Below are positions 10,708 through 19,188 of a stretch of DNA of 64,000 nt, one piece after another; position 1 is the first letter of the stretch, and each line of letters opens with the position of its first letter. Location: positions 1-64,000 of the forward strand of contig CAMFLX010000002.1 in the NCBI GenBank assembly GCA_945957555.1, in the 5' to 3' direction. The notes under the pieces were generated by a model. The model worked only from the letters and a program-made list of their open reading frames with translations, was not told the origin of the DNA and searched no databases. The position numbers and the translations under genes are program-made. Source of the DNA: an uncultured Cytophagales bacterium. GTDB lineage: Bacteria; Bacteroidota; Bacteroidia; Cytophagales; UBA9547.

Positions 10708-11658
10708 GTGAGTGCACTGATAGGCCAAGATATAAAATATTGTATAGAGTTGTTAAATACGTCTGAGCTAGTTGCCATCCCTACTGAAACAGTGTATGGC
10801 TTGGCAGGTAACGGTTTAGACAAGAAGGCTGTAGCTAGGATTTTTGAGACAAAAAATCGACCATTTTTTGATCCATTGATCTTACACACCGATTCTTTAT
10901 CCAAAATTCAAGGCTTTGTAAAAGACATCCCCGAGGCAGCCAAAATCCTTGCAGAAAAATTTTGGCCTGGACCATTAACATTAGTGCTGGAAAAAAAAGA
11001 CTGTATTCCAGACATTGTTACTTCTGGCCTGCCTACAGTTGGTGTGCGAATTCCTGCACACGGTACCACACTAGAGCTCCTTTCAGAACTAGAATATCCG
11101 CTAGCTGCCCCAAGCGCAAACCCCTTTAAATATATCAGCCCCACAACCGCCCAACATGTTTATGACCAACTTGGGGGCAAGCTCTCCTACATACTCGATG
11201 GGGGGGCCTGTAAAATTGGTGTAGAGTCTACTATATTGGGTTTTGAAAACGGGCGACCAACCGTTTATAGGCTCGGAGGCTTAGAAATAGAGAAAATAGA
11301 AGAATTGATTGGAAAAGTTCATCTCCTCACAGAAAATGAGCATAATCCCTCAGCTCCTGGGATGTTGAAATTGCACTATGCACCTACCAAAAAGCTTGTT
11401 ATAGACTCTCTTTCTAATTTGGACAAATATGTTGAAATGCGGGTCGGATTGATTACATTTACAGAGTTTATACACAGTGTAAAAGCATGTAAGGTATTGT
11501 CAATCAGAAAGGATTTGAAAGAAGCTGCCAACAGTCTCTTTGCCGCCATGCGTGACTTGGACAAAGAAGACTTAGATATGATAATTGCAGAACGTTTTCC
11601 AGATGAGGGGCTAGGCAGGGCAATCAACGACAGACTTTATCGTGCAAGTATAAAATAA
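10708..11658 (+). CDS. L-threonylcarbamoyladenylate synthase (Sua5/TsaC family)
   Basis: 316 aa; 'ELVAIPTETVYGLAGNGLDKKAVARIFETKNRPFFDPLI', 'APSANPFKYISPTTAQHV', Sua5 C-terminal domain. GTG start. Confidence 0.95.
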   Translation: MSALIGQDIKYCIELLNTSELVAIPTETVYGLAGNGLDKKAVARIFETKNRPFFDPLILHTDSLSKIQGFVKDIPEAAKILAEKFWPGPLTLVLEKKDCIPDIVTSGLPTVGVRIPAHGTTLELLSELEYPLAAPSANPFKYISPTTAQHVYDQLGGKLSYILDGGACKIGVESTILGFENGRPTVYRLGGLEIEKIEELIGKVHLLTENEHNPSAPGMLKLHYAPTKKLVIDSLSNLDKYVEMRVGLITFTEFIHSVKACKVLSIRKDLKEAANSLFAAMRDLDKEDLDMIIAERFPDEGLGRAINDRLYRASIK

Positions 11659-11673
11659 GATCACCAAATACTT

Positions 11674-12585
11674 ATGGACTTAAAAATTTCAGATATAAAT
11701 CATTTCGAAAATCTTGCTTTTCTCGCAAAACAAGTAGTTGAAGGCTTCATAACTGGTTTACACAAATCCCCTTACCACGGCTTTTCTATAGAATTTTCAG
11801 AACATAGACTCTATAATGCGGGTGAAAGCACAAGACACATAGACTGGAAAGTCTATGCAAAAACTGATAGGTTGTATGTAAAAAGATTTGAAGAGGAAAC
11901 CAATTTAAGGTGCAACTTGGTGATAGATGCGTCAAGCTCTATGTATTACCCCCAAAACAGCGAAACCTCAAAAATAAATTTTAGCATATTTGGAGCAGCG
12001 TGCCTTGCTTATTTAATTCAAAAACAAAGAGATGGATTTGGTCTCACTTATTTTTCTAACCAAATAGAATACCAATCTGAAACAAAATCCTCTTCAGGAC
12101 ATTTGAATCTTGTCTTGCAGGAGCTCAATAAGCTTTCAAAAAAAAACAAACCAACTCTCTCTGAGTCAAACATCACCAAAACACTAGAACACCTTGCAAG
12201 CACTTTACATAGGAGATCTTTGATCATATTGTTTAGCGATATGTTTGAGAGCTCAGAAAACACTGAAGATCTATTCAAGGCACTGCTTCATCTAAAACAT
12301 AGAAAGCACGAAGTGATCATTTTTCACGTGCAGGACAAAAACACAGAAACGGATTTTGAGTTTGACAACAAACCTCACACGTTCGTAGATATCGAAACTG
12401 GAGATAAAATAAAGGTAATCCCAGAACAGATGAAAGAAAGTTTCTTCAAAACAAATAGCGCCTATATGGCCACTATAAAAATGAAATGCGAACAATTTAA
12501 GATTACCTTTGTAGAAGCAGATATTAATGAGGGATGGGACAAAATAATGCTCTCTTTTTTAGTAAAAAGAGCCAAAATGAAATAA
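11674..12585 (+). CDS. DUF58 domain-containing protein (vWA-like)
   Basis: 'GESTRHIDWKVYAKTDRLYVKRFEEETNLRCNLVIDASSSM' signature. Confidence 0.93.
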   Translation: MDLKISDINHFENLAFLAKQVVEGFITGLHKSPYHGFSIEFSEHRLYNAGESTRHIDWKVYAKTDRLYVKRFEEETNLRCNLVIDASSSMYYPQNSETSKINFSIFGAACLAYLIQKQRDGFGLTYFSNQIEYQSETKSSSGHLNLVLQELNKLSKKNKPTLSESNITKTLEHLASTLHRRSLIILFSDMFESSENTEDLFKALLHLKHRKHEVIIFHVQDKNTETDFEFDNKPHTFVDIETGDKIKVIPEQMKESFFKTNSAYMATIKMKCEQFKITFVEADINEGWDKIMLSFLVKRAKMK

Positions 12586-12586
12586 A

Positions 12587-13189
12587 ATGGAATTATTTTT
12601 AATAAGACACGGAGAAACTGACTACAACCTTTTGGGTATAGTTCAAGGGAGTAGGGTGAATACAGACCTAAATCACACAGGTAAAACTCAGTCAGCCAAA
12701 TTTTATGAATTTTTTAAGGATCATGGTTTTGAAAAAGTCTACACTTCAAAGCTCAATCGGTCCATTCAGTCAGTCCAAAGCTTTATAGATCTTGGAATTG
12801 CATGGGAACAACATGAAGCTCTTAATGAGATTGATTGGGGGAATACTGATGGCCAAAAAGCTACAATTCTGGAACATGAGGAATATGTAGAAACACTAAA
12901 AAAATGGCAAAAAGGAGATTTTGAGACGAGAATGCCTGGAGGTGAGAGCCCTATTGACGTGAGTATACGGCAAAAACCTATGGTTGAGATCCTCAAAAAA
13001 GAAACAGCATCAAAGGTATTGGTATGTATGCATGGAAGAGCAATGAGAATATTTCTTTGCAATTTATTAGGGGTGAGTCTTACAGAAATGGACAATTTTG
13101 AGCACGGCAACCTCTGCCTTTACAAACTAAAACGCAATGGCGATCAATTTGAAATTCTTCTCAGTAATAGTACCGAACATTTAAAATAA
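12587..13189 (+). CDS. Histidine phosphatase family protein
   Basis: 'LFLIRHGETDYN' RHG motif, 'HGRAMRIFL'. Confidence 0.93.
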   Translation: MELFLIRHGETDYNLLGIVQGSRVNTDLNHTGKTQSAKFYEFFKDHGFEKVYTSKLNRSIQSVQSFIDLGIAWEQHEALNEIDWGNTDGQKATILEHEEYVETLKKWQKGDFETRMPGGESPIDVSIRQKPMVEILKKETASKVLVCMHGRAMRIFLCNLLGVSLTEMDNFEHGNLCLYKLKRNGDQFEILLSNSTEHLK

Positions 13190-13234
13190 AAGCTAATTAC
13201 CAATAACACTTCAACCTGATCTCAAAACGGTTTT

Positions 13235-13966
13235 ATGGATAGACACAAAACATATTTTAATTGGAGTGGAGGTAAGGACAGCGCGCTGTCACTCTACCAT
13301 ACACTTAGAGATCAACGTTTTGATGTTCAACTCTTGCTGACCTCGATAAATACTGCTTTTGACAGGGTATCGATGCATGGTGTTCGTACCAGCCTTTTGC
13401 ACAAACAAGCCGAAACACTTGGACTGCCATTGCAAAAGATAGAGCTCCCCGAACAACCGACTATGGCAGAGTACAATGAAATATTACTCAAAAACATAAA
13501 CCTGCTCAAAGACAATAATTTCACACATAGTGTTTTTGGTGATATTTTCTTGGAGGACCTAAGAGCGTATCGTGAACAACAACTAAATGAGGTAGGAATC
13601 AAAACACATTTCCCTATTTGGAAAAGAGACAGCACCGAACTTATTCATGAGTTTATGGATCTGGGCTTTAAAACTGTTGTCGTTTGTGTCAAATCAGAAT
13701 TACTAGACCCTTCGTTTGCTGGCAGGATTATAGACAAAGAATTTATTAATGATTTACCAAAAAATGTAGACCCGTGTGGCGAAAATGGCGAATTTCATAC
13801 CTTTGTGTTTGATGGCCCTATTTTCAACCAACCGATTAAATTTACTTTAGGAGAAAAAGTATTTCGTGAATACACAAGCCCTAAAACCAAGGAGGATAAT
13901 TGTTATGTTGAAAATCCGCCAGCACCCATGGGCTTCTGGTTTTGTGATCTCCTACCCATAGAATAA
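13235..13966 (+). CDS. Diphthine--ammonia ligase-like / Dph6 family ATP pyrophosphatase
   Basis: 'YFNWSGGKDSALSLYH' PP-loop; 'VFGDIFLEDLRAYREQQLNEVGIKTHFPIWKRDSTELIHEF'. Confidence 0.88.
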   Translation: MDRHKTYFNWSGGKDSALSLYHTLRDQRFDVQLLLTSINTAFDRVSMHGVRTSLLHKQAETLGLPLQKIELPEQPTMAEYNEILLKNINLLKDNNFTHSVFGDIFLEDLRAYREQQLNEVGIKTHFPIWKRDSTELIHEFMDLGFKTVVVCVKSELLDPSFAGRIIDKEFINDLPKNVDPCGENGEFHTFVFDGPIFNQPIKFTLGEKVFREYTSPKTKEDNCYVENPPAPMGFWFCDLLPIE

Positions 13967-14124
13967 CTCATTCGCTTATCTAGAAGCTGAATATTGGGTT
14001 TCAAACATTAATATTCATTTGCCCTAAATCACAAATATTCATTAAATTGCGCTACATAGTCGATTCAACATCAAATCCGCTATATTGATTATCAATTTAT
14101 TACAACACATTATTAGATATTGGC

Positions 14125-17100
14125 ATGAAATCATTTTTATCTATTCTATTATTGTTTATTCTGAATCCAATATTTGCCCAAACCTGGCAAGAGCTCAAAG
14201 ATAAGGGTGACGACGCCTTCGACCTGCAGGATTATACAAATGCAGAAAGCTATTACAAACAGTCGCTGTTTAGTTTTAAGAAATCCCAAAAAGATGAAAA
14301 CTTAGAGTATGCAGGTATCTGTCAAGGTTTGGGGATGATCTGCTCTAAACTGGACAAGTTTTCGGAAAGTGAGCAATACTATATCGATGCCAAAAACATA
14401 CGTGGCAAACTTCTCGGCAAGGGAACTGCAGACTATGCACTTTCATGTAACAATTTGGCATTGCTTTACTATAACCATAACATGTTTGACAAAGCTGAAG
14501 CCTTATACAAAGAGGCTATCAATGTATATGTTAATACGCTGGGTAAAGAATACAGCAATTATGCGCTATATTGTCAAAACCTAGCAATACTTTATGGGGA
14601 TCAGAAAAAATATACTCAACAAGAGCTTTACTATATAGAGGCACTTGAAATCTACGCAAAAGTTGCTGGCAAAGAAAATACTGACTATATGCTAACTTGT
14701 GCAGACTTAGCATTGTTGTATAGAAACATTGGCCAATACGCCAAAGCTGAACAGAGATACTTAGAGGTCCTTAGTCTACAAGAGAAAAAAGCTGGAAAAG
14801 AAAGCGATGCCTATGCACTAGCTTGCAACGACTTAGCCTTATTATATTATTACCAAGGGGAATACCCTAAAGCAGAACAATGGTATACCAATTCAAAGGA
14901 AATCCTTGCGAAAACTGCGGGAAAAGAGAGCGCTAACTACTCACAATTGTGCAGTAATCTCGGACTTTTGTATTCAGATCAAGCTCAATATAGCAAGGCT
15001 GAAAAAATGTACCTTGAAGTTTTAGGTATTAAAGAAAAAACGACTGGGAAAGAAAGTACGGGGTATGCTTATGAATGTAACAATTTGGCACTCACCTATT
15101 ACTACAGCAAACAATATGAAAAGGCGGAGCAATATTATTTGGAAGCCAAGAACACAGAAGCTAAAGTTACGGATCATACCACTGCAAACTATATTCAATA
15201 TTGTGCTAATCTTGCATTACTTTATAATGCTCAAAACTTGTATACCAAAGCGGAACCCTTATACATAGAGGTAAGAGAATTGCGTGGCAAAATCTATGGG
15301 AAAGAAAATGAAGATTATGCACTGGCTTGTAACGACCTTGGCTTACTTTATTACAACAAAGGCGAATATCCTAAAGCCGAACCCTTGTTTACTGAATCAT
15401 TGAGGTTATTTGAAAAAATTGGTAGCGATAAAAAACTAAACTATGCTCACATTTGCACCAATCTTGGGCTACTGTATTGTACACAAGGCCTTTACCCGAA
15501 GGCTGAGTCGTTATATATTAAAGCGCGAGACCTTAAGGAGAGTATTTCTGGAAAAGAAAATGCAGACTATGCTCTAGCTAGCAACAATTTGGCATTGTTG
15601 TATTACAATTTGGGAGTGTATAACAAGGCCGAAACCCTCTACCTTCAGGCGAAGTCAATACAGGAACGTGTGGTTGGTAAAGAAAATGCAAACTATGCAC
15701 AATACTGTAACAATTTAGCCCTGTTGTATCAAAGCGAAGGCTTTTTTACCCAAGCTGAACCATTGTACTTAGAAGCATTGGCTATCAAAGAAAAAATATA
15801 CGGGAAGGAGAATCCAGACTATGCACTTACCTGTAGTAATCTTGGTTATTTGTATTTCAACCAAGGTCTAAACGATAAAGCCGAAAAATTGTACATTGAA
15901 TCATTAAAAATCAAAGAACGAGTCCTCGGAAAACAACACCCTGACTATGCACTAGCCCTTAATAATCTAGCCGTGTTGTATGACAAGAAAGAAGCCTACG
16001 ATAAAGCGGAACCACTATATTTAGAAGCTAAAGACCTGTATGAAAAAACACTAGGCAAGAAGCATCCCAGTTATGCACTTGCTTGCAACAATTTGGCTTT
16101 ATTGTATTACAATCTGGGCTATTATGAAAAGTCGGAAAAGCTCTATCTAGAATCTGTTGATATTTTTGCCAAAGTTCTAGGCAAATCGCATCCAGACTAC
16201 GCATTGGCGTGTAGCAACTTGGCACTCATTTATAGCTATAAAAAGGAATATGACAAGGCAGAAAAGCTCTGTTTGGAGTCTAAAGATGTACGTGAAAAAC
16301 TCTTTGGAAAAGATCATCCTGACTACGCCATGTCTTGCAACAACCTTGCTTATGTATACAGTATACAAGGCTTTTATGCTAAAGCTGAACCTCTTTATAA
16401 TGAAGGTGTCCAGAATAAACTAAAGCAGATACGACTCTTACTACCTACGATGTCTGAGCAGGAACGAACTCAATATGTAAAATCAATTTATTTCTACTTT
16501 AATAATTATTATGACTTTGCATTGAAATATTATGATCAGAAACCTACTATTACAGGTCAGATCTTAAATCTTCAACTTGAACTTAAGGGTCTCATATTCC
16601 ATTCCACTCTAAAAATGAGGGAACAAATTCTTGGCAGTAAAGATGAAAAACTAATCAATTTGTATCACAATTGGAAGGCCAAAAGAGAGTTATTGGGGAA
16701 AGCTTTGGAAATGAAAGTTGAAGACCGTAAAAATATTGATGAAGAAAAATTGCGGACAGAAATCAATGATATTGAACGTCAACTTTCATCAAAATCTGAA
16801 GTTTTTGCAAAGGCTACGGATAAAACTCTGTACACTTGGCAAGATGCCAAATCTAGGCTCCAAGCAAACGAGGCATTGGTTGAAATCAAACAACTAGAAG
16901 CTGATGGCAAATACTTAGCTCTTGTTATTAGAGAAAATTCCGAATATCCAGAAATGATCGTAATGGATAATGGGGAAGAGATGGAAGGAAAATATATCAA
17001 ATATTATATCAACGCAATCAAATATCAGTTTGAAGATAAAAACTCATATACCATCTTCTGGTCTAAGATCAAGGCACATTTGAAAAACATCAACAAAGTT

Positions 17101-18045
17101 TATCTTTCTCCTGATGGTGTTTATCATAAGATAAATCTTCTGAGCTTGAAAAATCCAGAAACAGGAAAATTCCTTCTAGAAGAAATTGACATACAACTAC
17201 TTAGTAGTAGTAAAGATTTTATCACTCTGGCTAAAGACCCTTTAAAACAAATACAGAACTTTTCACAATACCAAGTTCATCTTTTTGGTTATCCAGAATA
17301 TTCATCGGAGAATAAAGTGTCAAAAAGCTCAAAAACAATTACAGATGTTGACGAAAGACGTTCTTTTGTGATTGATACAACCCAACGGTTCTTAAGACCA
17401 GATGGAACTATTACTAAACTTTTGGGCACTAAAAAGGAAGTAGAAACAATTTCTGGATTTTGCAACAAACAAAAAGTAAATGCTAAGACCTATTTATTAA
17501 GAGATGCGAGTGAAGAAAGTCTCAAAGAACTTAAAAACCCAGATATACTCCATATTGCCACACACGGCTTTTTTACCCCTAAAGAAAAAACCACTACAAA
17601 AGGTAATACAGAAAACAAAGAAGATGATGTATTAAAACGTTCAGGATTACTAATGGCTAATGCAGAAGAAGGTTTTTATGGCAAAAAGAGAACTGATGGC
17701 AAAGAAGACGGGGTTCTTACTGCCCAAGAAGCCATGAACTTGTATTTAGACAAGACCAGCCTCGTGGTCTTGTCAGCCTGTGAAACTGGTCTAGGCGAAA
17801 CCAAAAATGGTGAAGGAGTCGATGGCCTACAAAGTGCTTTCCAAAAAGCGGGAGCCAAAACCATACTTATGTCGCTATGGAGTGTTTCTGATGATGCAAC
17901 CCAAACATTGATGAGCTCATTGTACGAAAATATCTTAGTCAAAAAGCAAAACAAAAGGGAAGCTTTTAGAAATGCTCAGCTTCTCGTTAAAGAAAAATAT
18001 CCAAATCCGTTCTATTGGGCCGCATTTGTAATGGTTGGGGAGTAA
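14125..18045 (+). CDS. Secreted TPR-CHAT protein (17 TPR units + C-terminal caspase-like CHAT domain)
   Basis: 1306 aa; signal peptide MKSFLSILLLFILNPIFA-Q; 42-aa TPR units C(N)NLALLYYN.G.Y.KAE.LYLEA..I..K..GKE..DYAL; CHAT motifs DILHIATHGFF (His at codon 17563-17565) and LVVLSACETGLGE (Cys at codon 17779-17781). Confidence 0.93.
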   Translation: MKSFLSILLLFILNPIFAQTWQELKDKGDDAFDLQDYTNAESYYKQSLFSFKKSQKDENLEYAGICQGLGMICSKLDKFSESEQYYIDAKNIRGKLLGKGTADYALSCNNLALLYYNHNMFDKAEALYKEAINVYVNTLGKEYSNYALYCQNLAILYGDQKKYTQQELYYIEALEIYAKVAGKENTDYMLTCADLALLYRNIGQYAKAEQRYLEVLSLQEKKAGKESDAYALACNDLALLYYYQGEYPKAEQWYTNSKEILAKTAGKESANYSQLCSNLGLLYSDQAQYSKAEKMYLEVLGIKEKTTGKESTGYAYECNNLALTYYYSKQYEKAEQYYLEAKNTEAKVTDHTTANYIQYCANLALLYNAQNLYTKAEPLYIEVRELRGKIYGKENEDYALACNDLGLLYYNKGEYPKAEPLFTESLRLFEKIGSDKKLNYAHICTNLGLLYCTQGLYPKAESLYIKARDLKESISGKENADYALASNNLALLYYNLGVYNKAETLYLQAKSIQERVVGKENANYAQYCNNLALLYQSEGFFTQAEPLYLEALAIKEKIYGKENPDYALTCSNLGYLYFNQGLNDKAEKLYIESLKIKERVLGKQHPDYALALNNLAVLYDKKEAYDKAEPLYLEAKDLYEKTLGKKHPSYALACNNLALLYYNLGYYEKSEKLYLESVDIFAKVLGKSHPDYALACSNLALIYSYKKEYDKAEKLCLESKDVREKLFGKDHPDYAMSCNNLAYVYSIQGFYAKAEPLYNEGVQNKLKQIRLLLPTMSEQERTQYVKSIYFYFNNYYDFALKYYDQKPTITGQILNLQLELKGLIFHSTLKMREQILGSKDEKLINLYHNWKAKRELLGKALEMKVEDRKNIDEEKLRTEINDIERQLSSKSEVFAKATDKTLYTWQDAKSRLQANEALVEIKQLEADGKYLALVIRENSEYPEMIVMDNGEEMEGKYIKYYINAIKYQFEDKNSYTIFWSKIKAHLKNINKVYLSPDGVYHKINLLSLKNPETGKFLLEEIDIQLLSSSKDFITLAKDPLKQIQNFSQYQVHLFGYPEYSSENKVSKSSKTITDVDERRSFVIDTTQRFLRPDGTITKLLGTKKEVETISGFCNKQKVNAKTYLLRDASEESLKELKNPDILHIATHGFFTPKEKTTTKGNTENKEDDVLKRSGLLMANAEEGFYGKKRTDGKEDGVLTAQEAMNLYLDKTSLVVLSACETGLGETKNGEGVDGLQSAFQKAGAKTILMSLWSVSDDATQTLMSSLYENILVKKQNKREAFRNAQLLVKEKYPNPFYWAAFVMVGE

Positions 18046-18280
18046 TACAGTCATTGCCAGACCTTTTCCTAGCATAAAGTTCGCTCGAATGAAGATATGG
18101 GAATCTTGTGTTGGAACAAAAGGACCATGGATGGATACGGCCTTAGATGGTTGAAATCTTTAACGTAGGCGTGGTTCGAACCTTGTCGACGCTTCATTTA
18201 CTAAAAATAGGGAGACGTTATAAAAATTTGAATGTTTAATCTATGTGCTTATGCAATAAAGTTTATTTCAGAAAATCTAT

Positions 18281-18769
18281 CTAATGCATAAGAAACAACT
18301 TAACTGATGTTAAGTTATTATCCACCTTTGTTATCACAAAAGTTAAACAGTCATTTTTCTTTAATGAGCATTTATAATATTGAGTAGTATAATTCACATT
18401 AGATGGTATTTCCCATGTACATCCAACACGATCAGTCTTTTCAATTATATAGCCCTTTCCTTCAAAATATTTTATACATATATCAATAACCTGATCATTA
18501 TTAACCTTAGCAACATATTCAATTTGATACTCTTCCATATCTAATGTATTACTCTCAAATCCTCTAAAATTATATATTACTTGACCAACAGGATAAACTT
18601 TAGGAAATTCTCTAAGAGTACTATTCATTGAAAACAACCAAGACCACATAAATGAATATTCTTTAATGTCATAATATGAATAATTTCTGATGATGTTATT
18701 AGTAGAAAACAAAAACACGTAAAGCAAAATTAAAACAACACAAATTTTCAATCCAAATTTTTTAGTCAT
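18281..18769 (-). CDS. Hypothetical membrane-anchored protein
   Basis: 162 aa ORF with N-terminal TM/signal (KICVVLILLYVFLFSTNN); no recognised domain. Confidence 0.55.
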   Translation of the reverse strand: MTKKFGLKICVVLILLYVFLFSTNNIIRNYSYYDIKEYSFMWSWLFSMNSTLREFPKVYPVGQVIYNFRGFESNTLDMEEYQIEYVAKVNNDQVIDICIKYFEGKGYIIEKTDRVGCTWEIPSNVNYTTQYYKCSLKKNDCLTFVITKVDNNLTSVKLFLMH

Positions 18770-19129
18770 AAGAGATATTTGGGAGTCTAGACCTAGATTG
18801 CCTTTAAGCTTACAACAATAATACCATTATTTCATATTTTGAAAAAGCATCGGTGCTTAAATATGAACATGATCCAAAACTGAATCTATGACTAACTTCA
18901 CATTACAGCCGTTTTTCAAACTTTTATAGGGTAAGCTAAGGTTTGCAGGAACTTGCTAAACCTTCAATTCTTGGCACTGGCAAGTTGATTGGCAGGAATC
19001 TAGGGAGACCCTTCATTATCTTTAAATCGGAGTCGCCCCTACGGGAAGACTCACGAGCAGCAGTAAATGTTTGATAATCATTTTATGAGATCCCCACTTC
19101 TTCCTCCATTTCGAATCTTCTCAAAAAAG

Positions 19130-19172
19130 AAAAGCAGCCCCAACGTAACCGAAGGACAGCTGCTCTGCTTTT
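19130..19172 (-). terminator. Terminator candidate downstream of the giant gene
   Basis: AAAAGCAG...CTGCTTTT with nested agcag/ctgct; A-rich tract on + at 19122-19133. Confidence 0.5.
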
Positions 19173-19188
19173 GCTTTTAAAAGTTCTA

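Noticed and set aside
14125-18045. Type III-E CRISPR Craspase (TPR-CHAT) component
   Set aside because: The protein carries a signal peptide and kinesin-light-chain-like TPRs, and no Cas7-11 or CRISPR array exists in the window.
18165-18200. tRNA T-arm-like sequence ggttcgaacc
   Set aside because: Flanks do not form a 5-bp T stem with a 7-nt loop and no acceptor/anticodon arms could be found.
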